This document shows positions 1 to 8,357 of a stretch of DNA of 41,393 nt, in pieces. The notes under the pieces are model-generated. The model saw nothing but the letters and a program-made list of their open reading frames with translations. It was not told where the DNA came from and searched no databases. The DNA is from VRUE01 sp040508545. GTDB taxonomy: Bacteria > Actinomycetota > Thermoleophilia > Solirubrobacterales > 70-9. How positions within the stretch are numbered: the first letter of the stretch is position 1; every line of letters begins with the position of its first letter. The position numbers and the translations under genes are program-made. The stretch covers positions 1 through 41,393 of the forward strand of contig JBEVMR010000008.1 of assembly GCA_040508545.1 (NCBI GenBank), in the 5' to 3' direction.

Positions 1-891
1 TTCGGTCCCCGGCGTGGCAACCGGCATCCCGGCGCCGGTCGGCTCCACCGCCGGCTTGGCGACGCCGTAGGCGCCGCGTGAGCAGGCCACCAGGGCGCCA
101 TTGGCCGCTTTCTCAGCCGCTTCCCGCACCGCCCGCGGGGCGCCATCGCCGACCGCCGCCAAGCGCTTGACCGGAGCGTCCACACCTTCGGGATGAGCGG
201 GCGTCATCGGCCCCCAGCAGGCCACGGCCAGCGCCACCGGGGCACCGGAGGCGGCGACGCTGGCCGCAAACTTCGGGCCGCCGCCGAGGCGCATGGCGAC
301 CGAGCGCCAGCGGCGTGAGTCGCGATCGAAGAGGGCAAAGCCGACGGTGCTCGCCCCAAGCACGGTCGCGTCGAGCAGCAGGCGCCCACCGCTGCGCCGG
401 GCGTCGAGGCGAATCGAGCGAGGCCCGCCGATCTCGCCGTCGGCGCCGGGGCAGGGCTGGGGCCCGAGGTCGGCGGGCAAGTCGAAGCTCGCGTGCGCGG
501 CGGACAGGACGAGCCCATTGCGGCTGACGAGCCACCGTTCGTCGAGCACGCCGGTGACCCGATCGCGGACAGGCCGGCCGATGCAGTACCCAGTCACCTC
601 GACGCGATTGTCGTAGCGAAAGCGGTGCACCCCGACAGCGCCGGCGGCGGGCGTGGCGAAGCCGAGCACGTATGGGGAGCGGATGACCCGGGCTTCATAG
701 GTCGGGGCGGGATCGTCCTGCCACCAGGGGAAGTCCCGGACGAGGCCGGATTCGCCTACGACTTCGGAAACGACGGCGCCGACGAAAGCGGTCAACACAA
801 CCCCTAGCCCAGCGAGTACCCGCTTGCGCCAGCGACTCGACTTCTTCTTCTGCTCCGGACCGGATCCGGAAGCCTGCTGTCTAATGAGCAT
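1..891 (-). CDS. Membrane-anchored hypothetical protein, 3' end beyond window
   Basis: The frame is open from an ATG at 891 to the window edge, giving 297 residues without a stop, so the C-terminus is missing. The N-terminus is basic (KKKSSRWRKR), followed by one hydrophobic segment at about residues 28-45, which fits a membrane anchor or uncleaved signal. The remainder is an extracytoplasmic region with several Cys residues and no motif I recognise. It lies 70 bases downstream of the glycoside hydrolase gene on the same strand, so it may be the last known member of that transcript. Function unknown; the reading frame is convincing because it is clean, continuous and has a sensible topology. 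Confidence 0.65.
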   Translation of the reverse strand, partial: MLIRQQASGSGPEQKKKSSRWRKRVLAGLGVVLTAFVGAVVSEVVGESGLVRDFPWWQDDPAPTYEARVIRSPYVLGFATPAAGAVGVHRFRYDNRVEVTGYCIGRPVRDRVTGVLDERWLVSRNGLVLSAAHASFDLPADLGPQPCPGADGEIGGPRSIRLDARRSGGRLLLDATVLGASTVGFALFDRDSRRWRSVAMRLGGGPKFAASVAASGAPVALAVACWGPMTPAHPEGVDAPVKRLAAVGDGAPRAVREAAEKAANGALVACSRGAYGVAKPAVEPTGAGMPVATPGTE

Positions 892-961
892 CGTACTGAG
901 CGTATAGCCCTCCCTTCACCATTCTGCCAAAGCAGATAAGCCAAGGAGACCGTCGCAACAC

Positions 962-2065
962 CTACGGTAGGCCCTTGTAGGCGCCGTATGCCGGCTTGGG
1001 CGTTCCGTCGGCGCGCATCAGGCCCCAGTTGGCGCTGCCGGGGGCGGGCGGCTCGTCGAGCAGCGTGAACCAGCCCATGCCGGCCACGTAGGGCGTGCGG
1101 CGGGCGATCGCGAAGGCTGCCCGCAGCCAGCGGGCTTGTTCGCGGGCCGAGACGTAGAACCTGAGGAAGATCCGGCTCGGCTTGTCGGAGATCACCGTCC
1201 ACTCGGAGAGCCAGAGGCGCGGCACCTTGCGATGGCCCTGGCGGTAGTAGGCGCTGATTTCGCGGTACAGCGTGTCGATGTCGTTGAAGCCGCGGAAGCG
1301 GCCGATCGGCTCGTCGGCGAGGTCGGGGAAGCGACCGTCGAAGGGGTTGTGCCCCCAGAGGTCCATCCGCGGCGGCCGCCCGTTCGGCAGTTTCAGCCAG
1401 CGGGCGAAGAGCGTCGGGCGCACCGTCCCCCCGTTCAAGGTCATCCCGCCGACCACCAGGTTGGCGGGGCTGGCCGCCTTCAGCGCCCCGTAAGCGGCGT
1501 CGACGATGCGCGCGTAGAGACGGGGGCCGGCCGGGCTGCCGGCGCGCATCGGGAGGAAGTTTTCCGCCCGCGCCGGCTCGCCCCAGATCATCCAGGTGTG
1601 CACGCTGGGCAGGCGGCGGCTGGCGGCGTAGAGGAAGTCGGCGTAGTCGCGTGGGTCGTGCGGCGCCCAGATCGGCGGGCGGCCGCCGTTCGCCCAGCCG
1701 GGCGAGAGCTGCACGAGCAGGGCGAGGCGGATCCCGTGTCGCTCGGCTTCCGCCGCGACCTGGTCGAGCTCGCCCCAGTCGTAGGCGGGATCGTCCGGAT
1801 CGCGCGGGCGCCGGGGACGGGTGGGGGCAACCTCGTCCCAGTGGACCTGGTACTGGAAGACGTCGACGCCAAGCCGCTCGTATACCGGGAAGGCCGAGCA
1901 GCGCTGGCCGCCGGGCGGACAGGCGGCGTTGCCGGCTTCCAGTTCGGCCGGGCCCCAGATCGCCTTCAGGGGAGCGGCCCCCGCGGGCGCGGCGAACGCC
2001 CCAGCGGCGACGACGCAGCAGAGCAAGCCCAAGAGCAGTCTTCTCGAAATCTGGTTTGCGGTCAT
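962..2065 (-). CDS. Secreted clan A glycoside hydrolase-like protein
   Basis: A 367-residue protein with a signal peptide (about residues 1-31, ending near AGAAP). The body resembles (beta/alpha)8 glycosidases of clan GH-A. The sequence WMIWGEP around Glu163 fits the acid/base at the end of strand 4, and LWLSEW around Glu288 fits the nucleophile at the end of strand 7. Tyr/Trp-rich segments between them fit a sugar-binding cleft. Its ATG overlaps the TGA of the upstream ligase-like gene (ATGA, 2062-2065), so the two are probably translationally coupled. Together with the polysaccharide genes upstream this suggests trimming or remodelling of an exported glycan. The substrate cannot be told from sequence; the nearest families would be GH5 or GH39. 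Confidence 0.75.
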   Translation of the reverse strand: MTANQISRRLLLGLLCCVVAAGAFAAPAGAAPLKAIWGPAELEAGNAACPPGGQRCSAFPVYERLGVDVFQYQVHWDEVAPTRPRRPRDPDDPAYDWGELDQVAAEAERHGIRLALLVQLSPGWANGGRPPIWAPHDPRDYADFLYAASRRLPSVHTWMIWGEPARAENFLPMRAGSPAGPRLYARIVDAAYGALKAASPANLVVGGMTLNGGTVRPTLFARWLKLPNGRPPRMDLWGHNPFDGRFPDLADEPIGRFRGFNDIDTLYREISAYYRQGHRKVPRLWLSEWTVISDKPSRIFLRFYVSAREQARWLRAAFAIARRTPYVAGMGWFTLLDEPPAPGSANWGLMRADGTPKPAYGAYKGLP

Positions 2066-4065
2066 CGTCGTTCTCCCCGGCTCAGCTCCTGCAGGCCCGT
2101 GTCGAGGGGGTTGAGAGCAAGAGCGCGGCGATAGTAGCGGCGCGCCTCGGACTCGTTCCCAGCGCGAACCTCCAGATCACCCAACAAGCCGAGGGTGACG
2201 AAGTTGTCCTGCTCCAGGCCCAGCGCGTCGAGCAGCGCGGCCCGGGCCGCGCTGCCCTGCCCCTGGCTCTCGAGCGCCGCCGCCTGCAGGTAGAGCGGGG
2301 TCACCGAGACCGGGTCGAGCCTGCCGGCGGTGCGCGCCGAGGCAAGCGACGCCGCGGGCGAGGTCAGAGCCTGCTCACGCGCCTTGCGGACGTAGACGCC
2401 GGAGAGGAAGAGAGCGCTGGTGCTGAGGATCGCCGCGCCGAGGACGAGCGCGACCGGGATCCGGAGCGCGAGGCCTCCGGGCCGAGCCCGCTCGAGCTCG
2501 TCCTCGTCGCGCGCGGCCAGGCCGAGAGCAAGCACCGCGAGCCCGAAGAGGGCGGGGATCAACCACAGCCAGTCGACCGCGGACTGGGCGACGACGACGG
2601 TCCCGGCGGCGGCCAGACCGGCGATCCCGACCCGTTCGCCAGGACCGGCGCGCCGCGCTGCCCCGGCGATCGCAAAGCCGAGCGCGACCAGCCAGGCGGC
2701 GAACAGGCCGGCGCCGATCAGTCCCGTCTCCGCCAGCAGGCGCAGCGGCAGGCTGTGCGCGTCGGCGAGATTGCGATCGGTGCGGCGCTCGCGGTAGTAG
2801 GCGAAGCGGAAGCTGCCCTCGCCCGCTCCGGCGATCGGCGCTTCGCGGAACTGGTCGACGGCGACGCGCCAGATGTCGTAGCGCGGCCCGCTGACCGTGC
2901 CCAGCCTGGTCGCGCCGGCGTTGCTCGCTTCGATCTGCGTGAACTCGTCCCATTTGTCGTCTGCGTAGGTCGCCGGGTTGCCGGCTTTGACGAGCGCGCC
3001 GACTGCGAGCGCCGAAACGACCAGGACGAGGCCCCCGACGGCGGCGGTGCGCAGGCCGCGGGCGAGCTCGGACGAGCGCAGCCCGTTGTCGAAGACGAAG
3101 GCGAAGAGGGCGGCGAGGAAGGCGCCGGCGCAAAGCAGCGCCAGGGCCACGCCGGCGTGGCGGATGTCCGCTGCCGCGGCGATCCCGGTCCCCGAGCCGG
3201 AGCCGTGGTAGGGCGCCAGCAACGCCCCTGAAGCCAGCGCGACCGCCGCGGCGATGGCGATCGCGAGCCAGGAGCGGCGCAGCCGGTCGGGCCCGATCGC
3301 GAGTGAGACGGCGCCGCCGCAGGCCAGCCCGATCAGCATCCCCCGCGACTGGGTGAGGAAGGCGAGCCCGATCAGCAGCACGGCGGCGGCGAGCGCCCCC
3401 GCCCTGAGCCCCGAGGCATGGCCGCGCCGGGCGGCGAAGCCGAGCAGCGGCCAGGCGGCGAAGGAGAAGAGTGCGGCCGTGCCGTTGCGGTATCCGATCG
3501 GGTCGTTGAGGCGGCCGGCGAGGAAGGCGCCGGTGTCGCCGTCGAGCAGCCGCACCTCAGCGGCCACCCCGATCGCGACGACGCCCAGCCCCCGGCCCGT
3601 GCCCACCCATCTGCGCCCGCGGCCGGCCGCGGGCGCGGCGACGGCGAGGGTGAAGACGGCCGCATAGAAGATCGCCCGCGCGGCGCCTTCCCAGGCGTCC
3701 GCGGGGCTCTGCGACCAGGCGGCGGAAAGGAACGCGAAGGCGGCGAAGGCCCAGATCGCCGCCAGCGCCACCGCCAGTGCCCCCCTGGCGGGCAGCGAGA
3801 GCGCGCCGGCGACGGTGAGCGCGAGCAGCAGCGAGAGCGAGAGGAGCGTCAGCGGCGCCCAGTAGCGCATGTCGAAAGCGCCATCCCACCAGAGCGCGGC
3901 AAGGGTCAGCAGGGCGACGAAGAGCAGTGGCGCCGCCGCTATCGCTTCGGCCGCGGTTCCCTCCGCAGGGGGTCTCTGTCTATCCTTGGCGGGATGGTTC
4001 GAGGGGGGCAATTCGGGCGCGCGTACCTGCTGGGTTCCCTGCTGCTGCTCGCCGCGTCCCTGCAT
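2062..4065 (-). CDS. O-antigen ligase/polymerase-like membrane protein with C-terminal TPRs
   Basis: A polytopic membrane protein with about 12 hydrophobic segments. The Wzy_C/O-antigen-ligase signature is visible: FLTQSRG in the middle, then a periplasmic loop beginning GPRYDIWRVAVDQF and continuing GAGEGSFRFAYY and ADAHSLPLRLLAETG, with the His in AHS matching the conserved ligase-family loop. The last ~120 residues form TPR-like helices (ALALNPLD). Such proteins join or polymerise lipid-linked glycans at the outer face of the membrane. The start is uncertain. ATG 4065 (used here) and TTG 4011 would both overlap the 5' end of the divergent gene at 3994, while ATG 3870 avoids the overlap but removes the first membrane helix. 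The stop overlaps the next gene by four bases. Confidence 0.75.
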   Translation of the reverse strand: MQGRGEQQQGTQQVRAPELPPSNHPAKDRQRPPAEGTAAEAIAAAPLLFVALLTLAALWWDGAFDMRYWAPLTLLSLSLLLALTVAGALSLPARGALAVALAAIWAFAAFAFLSAAWSQSPADAWEGAARAIFYAAVFTLAVAAPAAGRGRRWVGTGRGLGVVAIGVAAEVRLLDGDTGAFLAGRLNDPIGYRNGTAALFSFAAWPLLGFAARRGHASGLRAGALAAAVLLIGLAFLTQSRGMLIGLACGGAVSLAIGPDRLRRSWLAIAIAAAVALASGALLAPYHGSGSGTGIAAAADIRHAGVALALLCAGAFLAALFAFVFDNGLRSSELARGLRTAAVGGLVLVVSALAVGALVKAGNPATYADDKWDEFTQIEASNAGATRLGTVSGPRYDIWRVAVDQFREAPIAGAGEGSFRFAYYRERRTDRNLADAHSLPLRLLAETGLIGAGLFAAWLVALGFAIAGAARRAGPGERVGIAGLAAAGTVVVAQSAVDWLWLIPALFGLAVLALGLAARDEDELERARPGGLALRIPVALVLGAAILSTSALFLSGVYVRKAREQALTSPAASLASARTAGRLDPVSVTPLYLQAAALESQGQGSAARAALLDALGLEQDNFVTLGLLGDLEVRAGNESEARRYYRRALALNPLDTGLQELSRGERR

Positions 4066-4545
4066 CCGACCACAGCATATTCGGCCCCAGGCGACCCCCC
4101 GAGCGGCAGCCCGGCCGGCTCCGTCTACCAGCTGCCGCTCGAACAGGGGCGCTCCGACGCGGCGCCGAAGGGCGGTGGCGGCACCACCGCAGACCCTGGC
4201 GGGGGCGGCGCTGCCGGCACCAACACCGAAGGCAGTGAAAACGCAACCGACGCGGGCGAGGCCGACTCCCTCTACCGCAGCGAGAACGACTTCGGCTCCT
4301 CTTCCCAGGTCCCCGGAGTGGCAGCCAGCGGGCCCAGCGCCGCTGGCGGCAAGGCCGGTGGCAGCGGCGGGGCGGCCGGCGCAGGAGAGGCCGGGGCAGC
4401 GGTCGCGGCCGGCGCGGTCGCGGCGCAAAGCAGCGACAACGGCAACACCTCGGTTACCGCCGGCGTCGTCCTGCTCGGCGCGATCGCCCTTGTGGCCGTC
4501 GGGGTCGGCATCGCCGCCCGCCGCTTCTCGCGCCGCCCTAGCTGA
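3994..4545 (+). CDS. Small Gly/Ala-rich surface protein with C-terminal membrane anchor
   Basis: A 183-residue protein with a signal peptide (hydrophobic GSLLLLAASL, cleavage probably near TTAYSAP). A low-complexity Gly/Ala/Ser/Thr-rich middle follows, then a C-terminal hydrophobic helix (GVVLLGAIALVAVGVGIAA) and a basic tail (RRFSRRPS). This is the layout of a surface protein held by a C-terminal anchor; there is no LPXTG. A TATCCT -10-like hexamer at 3981-3986 lies 7 bases before the ATG, with no good Shine-Dalgarno, so the mRNA may be leaderless. It is the only plus-strand gene inside the polysaccharide locus, and its stop overlaps the convergent epimerase gene by 8 bases. Function unknown. 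Confidence 0.65.
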   Translation: MVRGGQFGRAYLLGSLLLLAASLHPTTAYSAPGDPPSGSPAGSVYQLPLEQGRSDAAPKGGGGTTADPGGGGAAGTNTEGSENATDAGEADSLYRSENDFGSSSQVPGVAASGPSAAGGKAGGSGGAAGAGEAGAAVAAGAVAAQSSDNGNTSVTAGVVLLGAIALVAVGVGIAARRFSRRPS

Positions 4546-5626
4546 GCCAGGCGAGCAGCTGCTCGACGCAGCGGTGGCCGGCTTCGCCGTCGCCGTAGAG
4601 CAGTGGATCGGGCTCGCCCCGGCGACCGTCCAGCTCGGCGAGCGCCGCCAGCGCCAGGCCCGAGTCGAGGCCGACCAGGCGGTTCCAGCCGCTCTCGACC
4701 GTCTCGACCCACTCCGTCTGCTCGCGCAGGGTCACGCAGGGCGTTCCCGCGAGATATGCCTCCTTCTGCAAGCCGCCCGAGTCGGTGAGAACGGCACGGG
4801 CGCCCTGCACGAGGCGGGCGAAGTCGAGGTAGCCGAGGGAATCGCATAGCTCGATCCCGCCAACCTCCTCGAGCTCGCCGAGCAGCCCAGCCGCCGCCAG
4901 GCGCGAGCGCGTGCGGGGGTGGACGGGGAAGACGAGCGGGCCGAAGCGCTGCGCGCTACGGCGCAGGAGCTCGACCAGGCGGGCGAGCGCCAGCGGATCG
5001 TCGACGTTGCCGGCCCTGTGGGCAGTGGCCAAGAGGTAGCCGCCGGGCTCCAAGCCGAAGCGCTCCAGCGCGCGCGAGCGCTGCTCGGCGAGCGGCCCGA
5101 CCCGCTTGGCGACGTCGGCCATGACGTCGCCGACGAGGTGGGCGCCCTCGCCCATCCCCTCCCGGCGCAGGTTCGCGACGGCAGCCTCGGTCGAGCAGAG
5201 CCGCAGGCCCGCCAAGCGGTCGGTGGCGACCCGGTTGACCTCCTCCGGCATCCGGCGGTCGAAGGAGCGCATCCCGGCCTCGACGTGGGCGAGCGGGACG
5301 AGGAGCTTGGCGGCGACCAAAGCCGCGGCCAGGGTGGCGTTGGTGTCGCCGTAGACGAGCACCGCGTCGGGTCGCTCGGCTTCGATCAACGGCTCCAGCC
5401 GCACCATCGTCTCGCCGGTCTGCTCGGCGTGAGTGCCGGAGCCGACGCCGAGCTCGTGCGAGGGCGGCGGCACGCCGAGCTCCTCGAAGAAGACCGCGGA
5501 GAGCTCGCGGTCGTAGTGCTGGCCCGTGTGCACCAGCGTCTCCGTCGCCGCCTCGCGCAGACGGCTCGAGACCGCGGCGGCCTTGACGAACTGGGGCCGG
5601 TTGCCGACCACCGTGAGGATCTTCAC
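4538..5626 (-). CDS. UDP-N-acetylglucosamine 2-epimerase family (WecB/WbpI-like)
   Basis: A 362-residue non-hydrolysing 2-epimerase. It opens MKILTVVGNRPQFVKAA and contains VHTGQHYD, YGDTNAT, HVEAGMRSFDRRMPEE, ATAHRAGNVDD, VFPVHPRT and LTDSGGLQKEA, all hallmarks of the GT-B-fold UDP-HexNAc 2-epimerases. These enzymes invert C2 of UDP-GlcNAc or of 2,3-diacetamido derivatives. The GTG start at 5626 follows the aminotransferase stop by 10 bases with a GAGGGG ribosome-binding site. Sitting last in an operon with a 3-dehydrogenase, 3-aminotransferase and N-acetyltransferase, it is more likely a WbpI/WlbD-type enzyme making a ManNAc3NAc-type sugar than a general WecB, but sequence alone cannot fix the substrate. 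Confidence 0.9.
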   Translation of the reverse strand: MKILTVVGNRPQFVKAAAVSSRLREAATETLVHTGQHYDRELSAVFFEELGVPPPSHELGVGSGTHAEQTGETMVRLEPLIEAERPDAVLVYGDTNATLAAALVAAKLLVPLAHVEAGMRSFDRRMPEEVNRVATDRLAGLRLCSTEAAVANLRREGMGEGAHLVGDVMADVAKRVGPLAEQRSRALERFGLEPGGYLLATAHRAGNVDDPLALARLVELLRRSAQRFGPLVFPVHPRTRSRLAAAGLLGELEEVGGIELCDSLGYLDFARLVQGARAVLTDSGGLQKEAYLAGTPCVTLREQTEWVETVESGWNRLVGLDSGLALAALAELDGRRGEPDPLLYGDGEAGHRCVEQLLAWLS

Positions 5627-5636
5627 CCTCAGCCCC

Positions 5637-6767
5637 TCAGGCCGGGTCCAGCGACTCGCGCACAGCCGCGACGACCGCGGCGACCTGCTCCTCCGCCAGC
5701 GCCGGCCCCATCGGCAGGGCAAGCGAGCTCGCCGCGACGCGCTCCGCAACCGGCAACCCGCCCGCGGGCGCGAACTGCCGCAGCGCCGGCTGGCGGTGCA
5801 GGGGGGTCGTGTAATAGGCGCGGCTTTCGACGCCCGCCTCGGCGAGCCCCCGCGCCAACTGCTCGCGCGCCTCCGTGAGCACGACGTAGAGGTGGTAGCA
5901 GGACTCGGCGCCGGCGGTCTCGCACGGCAGCTCGACCAGGCTCCCCAGCCCGGCCTCGGCGTAGGCGCGGGAGACGCGCCGCCGCGCCGCCGTCCACCGC
6001 TCGAGCTGCGGCAGCAGGACCCGCAGCCCGGCGGCCTGCAGCTCGTCGAGGCGCGAGTTGTAGCCGACCTCGGTATGGACCAGCTTGTCCTCGGAGCCGT
6101 GCGCGCGCAACCTGCGTGCGGCCGCCGCCGCCTCGTCGTCGTCGCAGAGGACGGCGCCGCCGTCGCCGAACCCGCCGAGGTTCTTCGAGGGGAAGAAGCT
6201 GAAGCCGGCAGCGTCGCCCAGCGAGCCCGCCCGGCGCCCATCCAGGCTGGCGCCGGCCGCCTGCGCCGCATCCTCGAGCAGCCGCAGGCCGCTCGCCGCG
6301 GCAAGCGCCCGCAGCTCGTCCATCGGCGCCGGGTTGCCGAAGAGGTGGACGGGCAGCAACGCCGCGGTGCGCTCGCCGATCGCGGCTTCGGCCGTCGCCG
6401 CGGTCATCGTGAAGGTGCGCGGGTCGACGTCGCAGAAGACCGGCTGCGCGCCGGCGTTGAGAACGGCCTCGGCAGTCGCGTAGAAGGTCAGCGCCGGCAC
6501 CACGACCTCGTCGCCGGCGCCCACGCCCAGCGCCCGCAGGGCGATCGTCAGCGCCTCGGTGCCGTTGGCGACGCCGATGCAGTGGCGCGCCCCGGCGAGC
6601 TCGGCGAACTCCCGCTCGAAGGCGGCGACCTCGGGGCCGAGGACGTAGCGACCGGACTCCAGGACCGCACGCTGCCGCGCCGCAACCTCGTCGAGCAGCG
6701 GCTCCAGAGCCGCGCGGGTGGCGAACAACGGCACCGTCGCGGTGATCTCGCGACCGGCGGTGCTCAC
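5637..6767 (-). CDS. DegT/DnrJ/EryC1 sugar aminotransferase (WbpE/GnnB-like)
   Basis: A 376-residue fold-type I PLP aminotransferase. Visible landmarks are ANGTEAL (cofactor phosphate), LEDAAQA with Asp166 (pyridine nitrogen), and FFPSKNLGGFGDGGA with Lys195 as the Schiff-base lysine, followed by GYNSRLDELQAA. It would transfer an amino group, usually from glutamate, to the 3-keto nucleotide sugar made by the neighbouring dehydrogenase. The GTG start at 6767 is chosen because it forms a GTGA overlap with the acetyltransferase stop and gives the normal family N-terminus; an upstream extension in frame is low-complexity antisense-like sequence. Third enzyme of the five-gene sugar operon. Confidence 0.9.
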   Translation of the reverse strand: MSTAGREITATVPLFATRAALEPLLDEVAARQRAVLESGRYVLGPEVAAFEREFAELAGARHCIGVANGTEALTIALRALGVGAGDEVVVPALTFYATAEAVLNAGAQPVFCDVDPRTFTMTAATAEAAIGERTAALLPVHLFGNPAPMDELRALAAASGLRLLEDAAQAAGASLDGRRAGSLGDAAGFSFFPSKNLGGFGDGGAVLCDDDEAAAAARRLRAHGSEDKLVHTEVGYNSRLDELQAAGLRVLLPQLERWTAARRRVSRAYAEAGLGSLVELPCETAGAESCYHLYVVLTEAREQLARGLAEAGVESRAYYTTPLHRQPALRQFAPAGGLPVAERVAASSLALPMGPALAEEQVAAVVAAVRESLDPA

Positions 6768-7330
6768 CGCCAGCGCTCCAGCAGATCCTCGTCGGGCACC
6801 TGCCGCACGACCCGGGCGGGCATCCCCATGACGACGGCGCGCGGGGCGACGTCGGCGGTGACCACCGCGCCAGCGGCGACGAAGGCCTCCTCGCCGATCT
6901 CGGCCCCAGGGCAGATCACGGCGCCGGCCCCGACCCTGCAGGCGCGGCGCAGCGTGGCCCCCCGCAGGTCGTCGCCGGGAGCGTGGCGGGCCATCGTGTC
7001 GTCGTTGGCGATGGTGACGCCCGGCCCGAGGAAGGCGTCGTCCTCGACCGTCGAGCCGCGGGCTAGGTAGCAACCGGTCTGCACGCTCGCCCGGCGGCCG
7101 ACGTAGACGCCGGGATCGACGCAGACGAAGCTGCCGATCGTCGCGTCGGCGCGGATATGGGCACGCTCGCGAATCTGGGCATGGTCGCCGATCCTCACCC
7201 GCTCGCCAAGCTCGGCGCCGGCGTGGATCACGACGTGGCCGCCGATCTGCACGTCCTCGCCGATCCGAACGCCCTCTCCCAGCAACAGCCCCGGCGCCAA
7301 CTCGCTCGGGCGCAGCGCCGGCTTGCTCAC
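6764..7330 (-). CDS. Left-handed beta-helix N-acetyltransferase (WbpD/WlbB-like)
   Basis: A 188-residue protein made almost wholly of imperfect hexapeptide repeats ([LIV]-G-x4 pattern, such as VRIGEDVQIGGHVVIHAGAE), the left-handed beta-helix of acyl-CoA acetyltransferases. It contains FLGPGVTIANDD and ends in the PAR motif MGMPARVVRQVP. In this operon it would N-acetylate the 3-amino group of a UDP-3-amino sugar, giving a 2,3-diacetamido product. The GTG start at 7330 overlaps the dehydrogenase stop by four bases (GTGA) and the gene's own stop overlaps the aminotransferase start in the same way, so all three should be translationally coupled. Confidence 0.87.
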   Translation of the reverse strand: MSKPALRPSELAPGLLLGEGVRIGEDVQIGGHVVIHAGAELGERVRIGDHAQIRERAHIRADATIGSFVCVDPGVYVGRRASVQTGCYLARGSTVEDDAFLGPGVTIANDDTMARHAPGDDLRGATLRRACRVGAGAVICPGAEIGEEAFVAAGAVVTADVAPRAVVMGMPARVVRQVPDEDLLERWR

Positions 7331-8343
7331 GCCGGCGCCTCGCGAGCGCTGAGCGCCACCGTCTCGCCGCCGGCGTCGAGCGATTCCTGCAGCCCCTCCA
7401 GCACGCGCACGACGCGCAGCCCCTCGGCCCCGCCGGTGCGGGGCGCAGTGCCGTCGCGCAGGCACTCGAGGAAGTGCTCGAGCTCGATGCGCAGCGGCTC
7501 GCGCCGGGAGATCGCCGGACTGCGCTGCTCGCCCGAGCGGGCGACGTAGTCCCCCCCGGCCCCCGCGCCGGGATCGAATCCCTTGTCGTAAACAGTCAGC
7601 GTGCGCTCCGCCTCCATGTCGTCGAAGGTTGCCATCCGCCGCGAGCCGACGACGGTCAGCCGCCGCTCCTTGCGCGGATCGAGCCAGGAGACGTGGATGT
7701 GGGCGGTGACGCCGCCGGCAAAGCCGAGGTGGGCGAAGACGACGTCCTCGACCCCGTCCCGCACGTAGCTCTGCCCGCGAGCGCCGACCTCGACCGGCAG
7801 CTCGCCAGTCAACGCCAGGATCGCCGAGACGTCGTGGGCGCCGAGGCTCCAGAGCGCGTTCTCGTCAGCGCGCAGCCGGCCCAGGTTGAGCCGCTGCGAA
7901 TAGAGGTAGCGGGTCTCGCCCAGCTCACCGGACTCGCAAAGCTCGCGCAGCGCGGCGAGCGCCGGGTGGTAGGCGAGCAGGTGACCGACCATCAGCACCC
8001 GGTCGCCCTCGGCCGCGAGCCCGACGAGGCGCTCTGCGGAGGCGACGTCGCAAGCCAGCGGCTTCTCGACGAAGCAGTGGCGGCCGGAGGCGAGGACCAG
8101 CTCGGCCAGCGCCGCGTGGGTCGGCACCGGCGTTGCCACGGCGACCGCAGCGACGCTCTCGTCGGCGAGCACCTCGCCCAAGTCGGCGGTGAACCGGGCC
8201 GCCGGGAAGGACGGCCGCATCCGCTCGCGCCGCTCGGCGTCGGTGTCGCAGCACCAGGCCAGCTCACAGCCCGGCAGGGCGTCGAGGTTGCGGGCGATGT
8301 TGGAGCCCCAGTAACCGAGCCCGGCGATCCCGATCCGAAGCAC
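7327..8343 (-). CDS. Gfo/Idh/MocA nucleotide-sugar 3-dehydrogenase (WbpB/WlbA or GnnA-like)
   Basis: A 338-residue oxidoreductase with an N-terminal Rossmann domain (IGIAGLGYWGSN, residues 4-15), the EKPLA motif with Lys94, and the family's C-terminal alpha/beta domain (WSLGAHDVSAIL). These enzymes oxidise a sugar hydroxyl with NAD(P). With the aminotransferase and acetyltransferase directly downstream, oxidation at C3 of a UDP-HexNAc is the best guess. The GLGYWG N-terminus resembles GnnA-type UDP-GlcNAc 3-dehydrogenases as much as WbpB, which matters because GnnA acts on UDP-GlcNAc itself and needs no prior 6-oxidation. It starts 14 bases after the sugar transferase stop. Confidence 0.85.
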   Translation of the reverse strand: MLRIGIAGLGYWGSNIARNLDALPGCELAWCCDTDAERRERMRPSFPAARFTADLGEVLADESVAAVAVATPVPTHAALAELVLASGRHCFVEKPLACDVASAERLVGLAAEGDRVLMVGHLLAYHPALAALRELCESGELGETRYLYSQRLNLGRLRADENALWSLGAHDVSAILALTGELPVEVGARGQSYVRDGVEDVVFAHLGFAGGVTAHIHVSWLDPRKERRLTVVGSRRMATFDDMEAERTLTVYDKGFDPGAGAGGDYVARSGEQRSPAISRREPLRIELEHFLECLRDGTAPRTGGAEGLRVVRVLEGLQESLDAGGETVALSAREAPA

Positions 8344-8357
8344 GCCAACCCCCCGCG

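Noticed and set aside
1651..3231. Long plus-strand open frame opposite the ligase-like and hydrolase genes
   Set aside because: Arg/Pro/Gly/Gln-rich shadow of high-GC coding sequence; the minus strand carries recognisable proteins throughout.
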